A stretch of 64,000 bases of DNA from Mytilus edulis (lineage: Eukaryota > Mollusca > Bivalvia > Mytilida > Mytilidae). The position numbers and the translations under genes are program-made. Under the pieces are notes generated by a model. The model saw nothing but the letters and a program-made list of their open reading frames with translations, did no database searches and was not told the origin of the DNA. Location: the NCBI RefSeq assembly GCF_963676685.1, contig NC_092348.1, positions 12,250,867 to 12,314,866 on the forward strand. Reading direction: 5' to 3'. Of this stretch, positions 43,201 through 55,500 are shown piece by piece; positions within the stretch are counted from its first letter, which is position 1; each line of letters opens with the position of its first letter.

Positions 43201-46200
43201 TCAATGACATTCTACTAGACTTTGAAAAATAATTACAACCCCTTAGTGTTGAACCTGTAAAAACAGTTTTATTTTGTAACCCGGATTTGTTTTTTTCTCA
43301 ATTGATTTTTAAAGAACTTCGAACAGCGGTATACTACTGTTGCCTTTATTTACTGTACATTCTTGAAAACTCACTTAATTAGTGAGGTAAGACATCATCG
43401 TTTCTGTTATATTTCGTTGGACAGCTCTGTGGGTTTCTGTTGATACCGAATAGAAGATTGATTCTTTTTTCTTAAATCTTTATCCTACAAAGGGTTGTTC
43501 AGAGATATCGAGTATATCTAATAAAATTTAAAAAAAAAAACGGAAAGATTCTTCTAATATCTGTTGTTATAATATTGAATTAACTGTTTTCAATTATACT
43601 ATAACCACAGTGTAATTGTATTTTCTTTTAAGTTTTATGGAAAGAAAAATCTAGCTTCTAACACAAAGCATTAATTAAACTGCGTTATTATTTTTTTGTA
43701 AATATATTCAAACACTATATCAAATTTTATTTATTTATGAATACTCAGGTTATAATCAAAAGACTGCGAGCGATGTTGGGCAGTTAATCGAAAACCAAGA
43801 TAATAATAATGACGAAAAGTTTAAAACAGTTGCTTTAAATATTTATCTTAGCTTGTTATATCTCAAGTATCAAGGTTTTTTTTATGTTCTATTGTCTTTC
43901 GCTATCCAATACACTGTTGTTGACCACTATATCACGTGTGTCTAAAGAACTCAAAGACATAAGCAGCACTAGTACTACGCATTCTTGTCCGATCATGATT
44001 AAAACGTAGATCTACAAATGTTTCTGGTGCTTTACATATTTGGACCAACAATATTGAGGCAAATGTAAAAATATATTCGGTTTTTTTCTGAAGGTATGTG
44101 TCTTAACTGCAAATTTAGAAAAGGTAAAACTGGGTATACATTAATATTACTGCAAAAAAAGTATAATGAAAAAAAAACTTAAATGCAAATTCAAACAGGT
44201 TAAATCGAAAAACATAGGGACAAAATCAAACGATATAAATCAACAAATCAAGTGAAAAAGAAAACAACGCTCAAATACCAGCTGTTTATCAATAACATTT
44301 TTTCGGTCATTTTCAGTCTTTGGTTATATTATGTGATTTGTCGTTACAACTTGTGAAATGCTTTCACAAAATTCGAACTGCGTCGGATAGAAATCGACCT
44401 TATGCAAGTGCACGTAAGTGTACATGTGTGAGACTTTTACTTTGAACATTCAAATTCGAAATAGAAGATGAATTTTGATATGTTTTGAAGGGTTACTATA
44501 TCAACTCTATATTCAAACAGTTACAGACTTTGAAAAGACATTTCTTCTACCCGAAATAAAATGACAATAATAAAATGATATTCATTGGTATAGCGTTGGT
44601 TTTTAAACAGCGCAGCTCATATAATAATGATGGCACTATTGATATCAATAGTTTAAAAAAATGGAATTAAGTCAGATGAATGAATTTGATTAATGCAGAA
44701 ATATTTTTATTACAATTTGGGCACCACTGCGGTGTATGATTAATTCAACTACGTAATTTTTCATATTAATGCTTCTCAATTTTTACTGCCCTTCACGAGA
44801 TAATCGGAGCACAATGCAATAACGCTAGCTTACGTACACATCCTCAGTTTTGTCATAGTACGGAATTATTTAATTAGAAGGAATAAAAATGAAGTAATCA
44901 CAGTAAGTGATCAATGCATTACTGCCAAATGCTACTACGCCTAAATGAAACTTCGAAATATAGGGTTCACAAATAAACAGTTGTGAATGCCCCGATTGAG
45001 CTTTATTAAACTATAGACGGTACACTGACCTGTTTCAAAACTCGTGTATATATAAACCTAAATAAGAACAGTTAATAACCCACAATAGTCTCTTAGTTAC
45101 TATTCGGTTTCCTTGTAAAACTGGCCGCCAAAAAAGTAATGCATCTTAAACCATCTGTCAAATGTCCTAGCTAACACATAATATTTTCATGATATTATTG
45201 ACTGGTTATATATATGTTTGTCAAAATATTTACCAAAAAATATTTTATAGACATTTTTTTTACATCAGAAATTATGCATGAATAATATTTTAACAATAAT
45301 ATTTCATCCCAAAGTTTCATTGCTAATATAGAAACATTTTTTGTAAATATTTTTTTTATAATAAATAAATAAATATTCTTTGCTGATGTTTTTAAAATGT
45401 TAAATAGACAGTTTTATAAATGACAACAAGTGTTTTAGATAACATTTCATATTTATATTTTTTAGATGTGTAAAAGAAATATTTATAAAACATTTTTGAT
45501 TAACATCTATGTAAAGCATAGGTTCGATGTATAATAAAATATCTTCTTTTTGATGTAACATCAATATAATTTTCTTGTCCTAATCAAAAATATAAAAATG
45601 GTAATATCTAATGAATATTTCAATAACATCATAACAATATATGTTTTCGATTTTATTTAGAAAATATTAGTTAAAGACTGTTTCATAAACGTTTTAAGAT
45701 AATATGTTTAATAGATATTTGTAAGATGTATGATGGAAATATTTTCCTAATGTTTGTTAGTGATATTTGAGTGAAGCACATATTTGATATGAAAAAAGAA
45801 ATATTTTATAAACATTTTTACATAATATTTCTAATTGATATTTGTAAGATGTACGACAAATGTTTTTCGTGAAGCCCATGTTTGATATGAAAAAGGAAAT
45901 ATGTTTTATATAATTTTTTAATCAGATTAACATGAATGTCTCCTCATTTTTGATAGAAAAGTTTTAACTTTTCTAATCTAACTTAGACGAAAATTCCAAT
46001 CAAGTCAAAAGAAAAATTATCTAGCGAATAACGATTGTGTTTGAAGAGCATTGAGGACTCAGTAAAAATCAAATGATAGATTCATACGCCCTTTTATACC
46101 ACATAATTAAAAATTTATTTTTTATATTATTCCAACGTTCTTACAAAAAAATGTGCTCTTCATTCTCTTTATCTAACATTTTCAAATCTGTGTAGTCATT

Positions 46201-46336
46201 TAAATGTATTTACCTAAATGATTGAATAATTTCATGCACAAACAAAAAATATTTAAAACCAGCCCAAAACAACAAATACAATTTGAATATATTTTAATTT
46301 TTTTCATCTTATTTTAAATCAACATTTCATTGACAC
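43201..46336. other. Intergenic, no gene seen
   Basis: AT-rich. From about 45200 to 45950 variations of 'ATTTGTAAGATGTA.GA..AAATATTTT' and 'TATAAACATTTTT' recur irregularly, an old satellite-like or foldback relic. No exon accepted. Confidence 0.45.
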
Positions 46337-46916
46337 GAGTGAATTTTCTTGCTCTCCATTTGACAGTTGTGAAACTACTGAACAAATATATAATATAATA
46401 TCTACCAGTAGATTTTATGAGTTGACTAAAAAACATTCAATTCAATGCATCAACTTATCATTAAAATAGCATATGGTTGTAGACTGTATTTAAAAACCAT
46501 TTGGTAAAACATATCCTAGACATAAGAAGAATATTTTGGCGTACTAAATTATAATCCTGGTACCTTTGATAACTATTGTCCAGATGTTTGAAAGATGTTG
46601 TCTGGATATTTTCAATTGACACTGAGTGAATTTTCTTGCTCTCCATTTGACAGTTGTGAAACTACTGAACAAATATATAATATAATATCTACCAGTAGAT
46701 TTTATGAGTTTACTAAAAAACATTCAATTCAATGCATCAACTTATCATTAAAATAGCATATGGTTGCAGACTGTATTTAAAAACCATTTGGTTGACATCC
46801 ATAAAACATATCCTAGACATAAGAAGAATATTTTGGCGTACTAAATTATACTCCTGGTACCTTTTTAACTATTGTCCAGATGTTTGAAAGATGTTGTCTG
46901 GATATTTTCAATTGAC
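46337..46916. repeat. Two-copy tandem duplication, 287-bp spacing
   Basis: 46337-46622 and 46624-46916 are nearly identical (start 'GAGTGAATTTTCTTGCTCTC'). They differ by a 12-base indel ('TTGACATCCATA' present only in copy 2) and a few substitutions, so the duplication is recent. Confidence 0.9.
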
Positions 46917-47239
46917 ACTGAATAATATCAAAATTATGTTATTTCAATATAAAATCAAGATATTTAAAAATAATGCTCTTGAAACATTCAGAACAAATAT
47001 TTCCAGAAATATGCTTTTCACATGAGTAAAGCCAGACATATCACGTCAAAAACATGTTTTTGAATGATATTTTGGTGACATTTTGCAATACATTTTAAAA
47101 ATATCAATAAAATGTTTTTGTGCTACCTGGGTAGACAGTTTCGACGGTGGAATGTTACATTAATCTGCTCTTCAATCTCTTTAAGACCATAACATGGAAA
47201 GACTTTTGTTGAGCACAAGTTGTTTTCAAGGTGCAACGT
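46917..47239. other. Intergenic, no gene seen
   Basis: AT-rich; nothing recognised. Confidence 0.35.
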
Positions 47240-47338
47240 TATTTTGTATTCTATTTTGGGTTGTTCGACCGTTATTTTGTATTCTATTTTGGGTTGTTCG
47301 ACCGTTATTTTGTATTCTATTTTGGGTTGTTCGACGAT
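47240..47338. repeat. 33-bp minisatellite, three units
   Basis: GTTATTTTGTATTCTATTTT plus GGGTTGTTCGACC repeated three times with no internal change. It is open in one minus-strand frame, giving an 11-residue repeat, but no gene context supports translation. Confidence 0.9.
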
Positions 47339-47399
47339 CATTTACATAATGAAAATAACACATTATAAATTGTCTTAAGCCGAACCATTTCTCTAGATT

Positions 47400-47515
47400 T
47401 ACCTTCATCAGGATCGTTCAAAGCTGAAAGCCAAAGATGTCTACGAACCAAAATAACTGAAGAGCTACATTACCAAAATGACCTAAATAAAAGAGATAAT
47501 TACATCTAAGGTCAA
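47400..47515. repeat. Dispersed repeat R3 copy
   Basis: Matches 32812-32925 and 36285-36390 ('GATCGTTCAAAGCTGAAAG', 'AACTGAAGAGCTACATTACC'). Confidence 0.5.
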
Positions 47516-47959
47516 CTTTGCTCGAGGTGGTTGAAACCTTTGTTTCTTTGTTATTTCTAAAAATGGATAACTGAAGAAATGTTTGTTTTGAACAACTTTG
47601 TTGCAATGAGCTTATGAATTTGAGTTTTGCTTAAACGTTTATTTTCTTAAGATTCTTTCGCTTTATTTTGTAATATGGTATACAGTTTGTCATTGTTATT
47701 GTAGGAAGTCAGATTCACTGATATCGATTTTAATATTGTAGTTGCCTCTCCAAGATACATTATGAATGATCTATTATTATCAGAAATATATCGCATACTT
47801 TCAGACTATTTAAAATCGTGTTGTTTAGCCTAGTAGTCAGCACTTCGGTGTTGACATGAATATCAGTTATGTGGTAATTTTTGATAAATTTCCTGTTAAC
47901 AAATTTTTTTTTCGAATAACCAAGGATTTTCTTATTCCAGTCATAGATTACCTTAACTG

Positions 47960-48120
47960 TATTTGGCACAATTTTGGGAGAATTTTGTATCCTCAATGCT
48001 CTTCAACTTTGTACTTGTTTGGCTTTTATTACCTTTTTTGATATGAGCGTAACTAATGAGTCTTATGTAGGAGAAAAGCGCGTCTGGCGTATTAAATTAT
48101 AATCCTGGTACCTTTAACTA
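47960..48120. repeat. Dispersed repeat ending 'AAATTATAATCCTGGTACCT'
   Basis: The block 'CGTCTGGCGTATTAAATTAT' + 'AATCCTGGTACCTTT' recurs within both copies of the 46337-46916 duplication as 'TGGCGTACTAAATTATAATC' + 'CTGGTACC'. This is a common mussel dispersed sequence. Confidence 0.6.
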
Positions 48121-48672
48121 TTAGTAGCAGGTGTGTATAGGAGTGTGAATTCCGTCCAATCCCTTTGCTTGAATGTTCGTGTGATATATGCACAATAAAA
48201 TTTCTTTAAATGGAATCAATAACTAAAACATCGTCATTGAGTTATAACAGTGTCTTAATAATTCATCGAATTGTAAATTCATAAGTTCTTAGAGAAAATA
48301 CAACAATACAAACATGTTTGGGAATGTTGTTTTTCTTATAATAACAAAACATAATTAATCATATTGAAGGAGCAAAGTTATTCATTTAATGCAAAGAAGA
48401 AATAAAAAAAAAAACATTGTGTGAAAGCAAGCAATATAAAAGAGATGAAAGAGAAAGAATAAAAAAGGACTTAATTTAACCTTTAGACTAATAAAGGTTT
48501 CTGTATACTTTGTTCAAATGATTTGTCAAATTCAATACATTTGCATCGCAACCTTATAAGATGTTTCCCAAAAACTGCACAATTCTTAAAACTTTTGTTA
48601 TGAATTTCATATAAAAGTAGAAAATAACAACGGGACTTAAAAAGTCGAAAATACTGACATCGTCATTGCAGT
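48121..48672. other. Intergenic, no gene seen
   Basis: AT-rich; nothing recognised. Confidence 0.35.
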
Positions 48673-48810
48673 GGAGAAGACAAAAAAAAACAGACAACAG
48701 TAAACAAAACACAACATAGACAACTGAAGACTTAATTACCAAAAACCGGGGTGATCTCAGGTGGTCAGGAAGGAAATGCAGATCATGCTCCACATGTAGT
48801 AACCTTCATA
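48673..48810 (-). mobile_element. PLE 3'-tail fragment
   Basis: Reverse complement of the PLE tail ('ACACAACATAGACAACTGAA', 'CCGGGGTGATCTCAGGTG', 'CAGATCATGCTCCACATG'). It faces the plus-strand copies downstream. Confidence 0.7.
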
Positions 48811-49204
48811 ATTCTCATTTTAGTACAAAACTGGGGACAAGTCTCATTTCGTAGTTCACTTTACAGGGAGGGAGTGCGGGATTGCGTTAACGACGATTGA
48901 AACGTATCAATTATAATCAATGAAATAGATGTTCTAGATCGTCTACATAAGACTCATCAGTGACGTTCAGATCAAAATAGTGATAAAGCCAAAACCCCTC
49001 CCCTTAGACAAAATATTGTGGATTCCTTATAATATTTAATTGTTAAAATACGTGTTAAACACCACTACAATTTAACAACAAACTAGCATTGGTAAAACAA
49101 AAAACACCTCATGTTGTTATAAACCAGAGAAGCTCTAATGACTAAGATCATCTTAGGTCATATTTAAATCCTAAGTGGATTTATCAAACATTTCGTAACT
49201 TCAT
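48811..49204. other. Intergenic between PLE fragments
   Basis: No gene seen. The stretch near 48930-48970 ('CTACATAAGACTCATCAGTG') is a common mussel dispersed sequence. Confidence 0.4.
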
Positions 49205-50236
49205 GAAGAACTGGATCTTCCATCACTGTATTGGATACCTTAACTACATAAGTTATACATAACGGTATATTGCTGGGTCTTCCAAGTGTCCACCAAACCT
49301 CTTTCTAAATTATTAACATCTATTTGATCAACAATCAAAGACGGGCTTCTAAGTTATTATGAAACTTCCTATTCTAGAAGTGGCGTGAATCAGATGTGTA
49401 TATTTAAAAATTCCAAAGATCTTTTAGAGTACATACAATCTAACTCTCTTTCATCTTGCAATAGTATTAAAACTTTTGACTTTTCTACACTTTACCTAAG
49501 TATTCCACATTCCAAACTTAAAGAAAATTGAAAGAGTTGGTATTGCTTTGTTTCACAAAAAAGAATGGCCAACGGAGATACAAGTATCTTGTCTTAGGGA
49601 GGGATAAATCCTACTTTGTAAAGAATCACTCTGATTCTAACAAAAAAATATCTGAAACTGACATTATCAAGATGCTAGATGTTTTGATTGGCAACATATT
49701 TGTTACGTTCGGAAGACGTGTTTTTCAACAGACTGTCGGCATTCAAATGGGAACCAATTGTGTCCCTCTTCTTGCCGACTTGTTTCTTTTTTTATGAGGT
49801 TGACTTCATACAGGAACTTCTGAGGAAGAAAGATAAGAAGTTAGCAATATCCTTTAACTCAACTTTCCGCTGTATAGATGACTTTCTTTCACTAAATAAT
49901 CCCAAAATTTGGTGACTATGTTGAGTGCATATATCCCATCGAACTACAGATAAAGGATACAACAGATACAGTTAAATCGGTCTCATATCTTGACTTACAT
50001 CTAGAAATTGACTATGAGGGCCGGTTGAAGACAACACTTTACGACAAAAGAGATGATTTCAGCTTTCCAATTGTGAACTTTCCATTTCTAAGTAGCAATA
50101 TTCAAGCAGCACCTGCATACGGGGTATCTATCTCCCAATTAATACGATATTCCCGTGCTTGCATTTCCTATCATGATTTTCTTGATAGAGGGTTGCTGCT
50201 CACAAGAAAGCTAAAACCAAGAGTTCTAAAAATAAA
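49205..50236 (+). pseudogene. PLE copy, RT middle region, multiply frameshifted
   Basis: Aligns with the minus-strand copy from its 'LPSLYWIPKLH'-encoding region onward: 'GATCTTCCATCACTGTATTG', then motif A (DFSTLYLSIPH at ~49480), motif B (QTVGIQMGTNCVPLLADLF, ~49730), motif C changed to CIDDFLSL (~49870), and the thumb to 'LLLTRKL', ending at ~50236. A ~10-bp deletion near 49258 and several single-base shifts break the frame. The catalytic Asp pair is present but surrounding residues have drifted. Confidence 0.8.
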
Positions 50237-50525
50237 TACAGTTTCCTCATATCTATGGATCCCCCTTTTTCTGAATATTTTTTTTTTATTGTCACTTATT
50301 TAATGTGTTTTTGCTCTTATTACATATAACAGCAGTATAAACGGATGACTTCCCTCTATTCATATTTTCCACGTGGAAATTTCTTAAAAAATCTTTACTT
50401 AAAGAAAAGGAAAATCCATTATCCAAGTGCATATGATCCGTAATGAAATATTTTATGTATTTGTTATTTTATGAAAGATGCACGAGATTTGCCTATGAAT
50501 ACTGTAAAGTATAAAACCATGACAA

Positions 50526-51485
50526 TCCGACAAACCGTCGGCATTCCAAAGGAAACCAATTGTTTCCCTCTTCTTGCCGATGTCATTCCTTATTAAATCA
50601 GCCTGACTTCATATTGGAACTCCTTAGGAATATCATTTAACTTTACCTTCCGCTATATAGAAGATGTTCGTACACTAAATAGTCTTTGGTGACTATGTTA
50701 AACACATCTATCCCATCGAACTAGAGATAAAGGATTCAACAGATGTAGTTAAGTTTGTCTGACATTTTCTCATGTCTCATCTAGAAATTTACAATGCGGG
50801 TCAGTTGAAAACAAAACAAAGGAGATGATTTCAGCTTCCCAGTTATGAACTTTCCATTTCTTTGTAGCAAAATTCCAGCAGCGCCTATACACGGAGTATG
50901 ATTTTCCCAATTGATACGATATTCATGGGTTAGTATTTCCTATTATAATTTCTTTGAGGGCTGCTGCCCACAAGGAAGCTATAAACAAAGAGTTTCAAAT
51001 AGTGACGTTGAAATCATACTTTCGTAAATTTAACGGGCGCCATCACAAGTTGGTTGACCGTTATGGAATATCTGTTTCACAGATGATATCGGGTATGTTC
51101 CTTATGTCGTAACTACAATCCTGTTCTCTTTTCGTGAATGTGACCTACCGAACTAGACTATTTACCTGATTTGTATGAGCAACACGACAGGTGTCAGATG
51201 TGGAGCAGGATCTGTTTACCCTTCTGAAGCACCTGAGATCACGCCAGTTCTTGGTGTGGTTCGTGTTGCTTAGTCTTTAGTTTTCTATGTTGGGTCGTGT
51301 GTACTATTATGTTTCTGTTTGTCGATTTCTTTTTATCCATGGCGTTGTCACTATATTTTCGATCCATGAGTTTGAATGTCCTTCTGGTATCCTTCATCCC
51401 ACTTTCCGAATTAAACTCACTCACATTTATGATATGATTATTTCTGATTGTCTTTTGTTTGTTTTCTTTGTTACTGTTGTTTACA
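50526..51485 (+). pseudogene. PLE copy, RT C-terminus and 3' tail, heavily diverged
   Basis: From 'CAAACCGTCGGCATTCC' (motif B) through a deleted motif C area, thumb and 'GTTGGTTGACCGTTATGGAA' to the tail ('GAGCAGGATCTGTTTACCC', 'CTTAGTTTTCTATGTTG'). Many indels and stops make it older than its neighbours. Confidence 0.8.
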
Positions 51486-52000
51486 AACAATCAATTCAGT
51501 TATTATAAAAACGTTGTTACACTTTTATTGGGTTTTTTTTTCATAAAGTTTGAATGTACCATTATTTATAGATACGTATTATTCATTTTCTTTTTTATTA
51601 TATTTATAACATTTCTTTATTTTAAATCTTGATATTAATTACTACTGATGTGTTCAATGCACTCTCAAACATTTAGAATAGATCAATTCCTATTTTTCTT
51701 TAGGCTTACACTTAGGACAGCGGTTAGGACATCCTATCATTTCCTTGTTTTATTAAACATACAAATAATTAATAAAATCTCGATAAATACAGTTTAAAAG
51801 ACAAGTATTATGTATTGTTCGGATTAAAGGGAAGTGTTGTAAAATGTATACGGTAAAGTACATTATGATATGATCAAAGTGTAAACATTAACCAAATGAA
51901 CAAGATTTATCATAAGAATACCTTATTGAATATGAGATTGATTAGATTACGCATAATGGGTAAACCTCGAATACCTCCACCACCCTTGAAACAATCAAAC
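51486..52000. other. Intergenic, probable upstream region of the receptor gene
   Basis: AT-rich; no exon assigned. A non-coding first exon for the receptor may lie here or further upstream, because a splice acceptor sits just before its ATG. Confidence 0.35.
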
Positions 52001-52004
52001 ATAC

Positions 52005-52135
52005 ATACTAAGATGGTGCATGGGGAACGATCTACGTATGGTGTTTGAGGAACGATCTACGTAAGGTGTTTGGGGAACGATCTACGTATGGTGTTTTTTG
52101 GGGATGGATCTAAGTATGGTGTTTAGGGATCGATC
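52005..52135. repeat. ~26-bp minisatellite, about four to five units
   Basis: Units of 'GGGGAACGATCTACGTATGG' + 'TGTTT' with variations. It shares the core CTACGTATGGTGTT with the next array. Confidence 0.85.
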
Positions 52136-52512
52136 TACGTATTGTGTTCCGAGTGAGACTTCTACGTATTGCTTCCTGAGTGAGACTTCTACGTATGGTT
52201 TTCCGAGTGAGACTTCTATGTTTGGTGTTCCGAGTGAGACTTCTACGTATGTTGTTCCGGGTGAGACTTCTATGTATGGTGTTCCGAGTGAGACTTCTGT
52301 GTATGTTGTTCCGGGTGAGACTTCTATGTATGGTGTTCCGAGTGAGACTCCTACGTATTGTGTCCTAAGTGAGACTTCTACGTATGGTGTTCCGAGTGAG
52401 ACTTCAATGTATGTTGTTCCGAGTGAGATTTCTACGTATGTTGTCCCGCGTGAGACTTCTATGTATGGTGTTCCGAGTGAGACTTCAACGTATTGTGTTC
52501 CGAGTGAGACTG
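52136..52512. repeat. 27-bp minisatellite, ~14 units
   Basis: Unit 'GAGTGAGACTTCTACGTATG' + 'GTGTTCC', period exactly 27 with almost no indels, so frames stay open on both strands (nine-residue repeats). It ends 65 bp before the receptor ATG. It would be in the intron or 5' flank, since the acceptor at 52575 follows it. Confidence 0.9.
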
Positions 52513-52576
52513 GCTTTTGTAACAATTGATGATGCTAATGATATTGATATAATGATTTTTTATTTTATTTTGTAGA

Positions 52577-55500
52577 ATGCATCTGTTAAACGTTTTGATA
52601 ATAGCTGTGTTGCCTGTATTAGTTTCGTCAAATCGAAATATTAACATAAGTACTCTACTAGACGCATATACATTAACATGTGGACAAAGATTCTGTTACA
52701 ATCATGATCACAATCTTCCTGACACGTCAAGTTATAATTATTTATGTTCATATTGCAGTTGTGATCCGAACTGTTTCTACTACGGGGATTGTTGCTTTGA
52801 TATGTTTCTCTCCCTTAATGTAGAATGTACCAATATCACCATCATATCATACTTTGAGCAAGAGTCGTTATCCATTCTTGAAGACTTTTTTATAATGAGA
52901 ACCTCTTGTCCCGATGGTGTAGATATCGATATCAAAGACCAGTGTGAGGGATCAAAGAATGTTACAGAACAAATACAAAATCTACCAGTAACATCAAAAG
53001 AAACACGTTTTACATATAAGAACAAATTTTGTGCTGAATGCTATAACGATCTTAACATTGAAAATTGGTCTTTTAGTTCAATATGTGAGAGCTTCACTGA
53101 TTTCAACTTTATGTCATCGTTTGATGAAATAATCCAAAACGCAATTATAAAAAAATGCAAATTTGGAAGCTTTTCGAAAAACGCATATGTCAGAGGATGT
53201 GACAAAAATCGCAATACTGACATAATATCAACCTGCAATGTCAGTGGAACATGGGAAACCTACGATCCAAGTATAGAATGGGCATGTATCAATTACGAAA
53301 ACTTTTACGGAATGTTTAGGAATATATTTTGTTACATTTGCAACCCCCCAGTATTCCAAGAACCTGCCATTTCACAATGTAATGAAACAGGTCTCTGGGA
53401 GACACCAGATACGAAACAGAGAAAAGCCTGCCAGGATTTTGGTTTTACATCAACCACTTATCCGTTCAAAAATGTATTTTGCTACATATGTAACGTTCCG
53501 CTTGACAATACTCGTTATGAGCGATCAAAAGACGCCTATATACATAGTACACAGTCTGTGTATAAAGAAAAATATTTCAAATACCAGTTACAAATAGATT
53601 ATATTCTTGATGAAACTTTTTTATCGGGACTTTACGATGATAACAATATCCTAGATGAAAAAGTGGAAACAAATGTAAAAGAAGACATATACCTACATTA
53701 TTATGCAATGACCGGAAATGGACATTTTTGTACAAACGTATCTAGTTTAGTTGAACTTGGTATTAGTTGCTCGTGCGATGAATTCTGTCATTTTGATAAG
53801 ACAATTCCATGTTGCATTGATAAAGCTTTTAAACAATCTACTCAATGTATCAGCTCTAGTAACAATAATTTCTTGATTTATGATGGGTGTGAAAGTGCCG
53901 GAAATGGCTTTGAGGGTTTATACCACAAATGTGTCGGTAAAAATAACAATTTACTTTACGATTTGCCAGTTACAGATTCTATTACAAATGTTGATTATAA
54001 AAACATTTTCTGTGGACTTTGTCGTTATTTTAAAGATTCATCCGAAATGTTTATTCCGTACCAATTTTATCCATGGACAGTTTTCCTTGTTTGCGAAACA
54101 AGCTTACCTTTAGCATATCACGTGTCTCTGTCAGAGTTGCTAGGTTATAGACATGATTCAAGATGCACAGTATCATACGAACATCGTAATTGTGGGAAAT
54201 GGTGTTCGAAAAATCAACCAATAACGAGTTGCAGTAGTGGCGCAAATTCATCCTTGGAATATGCATGTCAGAACTATAATGTACCACCGTATGAAGTAGA
54301 ATATTACAACAAGATGAATAACTCGTTCTTACAGAATTACCCAAATATATTTTGTGCCATGTGCAATAACACGAAAACAGGACTGTCAATAGGCAGCTGT
54401 AATGTAACGGGTGATTGGGACAAGTATAACGAACAGATTGAACAGAAATGTTTTCTTTTACCTCATGTAGACTACCATAAGCCCTTTAAAAACATTTTTT
54501 GTAAAATATGCAATGTGAAATTCCGACAATACGATGTTGGGTTGACCAATGACCCTGGTTGTTTACCTGGTGTTATAGAAAATGAAGTGACACATATTCG
54601 TAGTCTGTTTTCACTGTTTTTGTACGATGATTCAGCTGATCTTGATAGTCCAATAGAAAGATGTAACAAACATCAAGTTTATGACACCTACATGGTAAGT
54701 TCATCCGTTGTAAAATTGTTTGTTAAGCTTTTATGTATTTGATTATAGCTTGTGTGTACTATGTGGAACGCATCTATCCAATCGAACTAGAGATAAAGGA
54801 TACTACAGATACAGTTAAGTCGGCTTCATATCTTGACTTACATCTAGAAATTGACAATGAGGGTCGGTTGAAAACAAAACTTTACGACAAAAGAGATGAT
54901 TTCAGCTTTCCAATTGTGAACTTTCCATTTCTAAGTAGCAACATTCCAGCAGCACCTGCATACGGGGTATATATCTCCCAATTGATACGATATTCCCGTG
55001 CTTGCATTTCCTATCATGATTTTCTTGATAGAGGTTTGCTGCTCACAAGGAAGCTATTAAACCAAGAGTTCCAAATGGTGAAGTTGAAATCATCCCTTCG
55101 TAAATTTTACGGACGCCATCATGAGTTGGTTGACCGTTATGGAATAACCGTTTCACAAATGATATCGGATATGTTCCTTACGTCGTAACTACAATCCCCT
55201 TCCCTTTCATGAATATGACCTACCGAATTAGACTATTTACCGGATTTGTAATCACTTAAGCAACACGACGGGTGCCACATGTGGAGCAGGATCTGCTTAC
55301 CCTTCCGGAGCACCTGAGATCACCCCTAGTTTTTGGTGGGGTTCGTGTTGTTTATTCTTTAGTTTTCTATGTTGTGTCGTGTGTACTATTGTTTTTCTGT
55401 TTGTCTTTTTTATTTTTAGCCATGGCGTTGTCAGTTTGTTTTAAATTTATGAGTTTGACTGTCCCTTTGGTATCTTTCGTCCCTCTTTCCTCCTTTCATT

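Noticed and set aside
52082-52529. Overlapping 140-codon frames on both strands
   Set aside because: They are translations of the 27-bp minisatellite, open only because the period is a multiple of three.
53780-54389. Short frames on both strands within the receptor exon
   Set aside because: Shadows of the receptor coding sequence.
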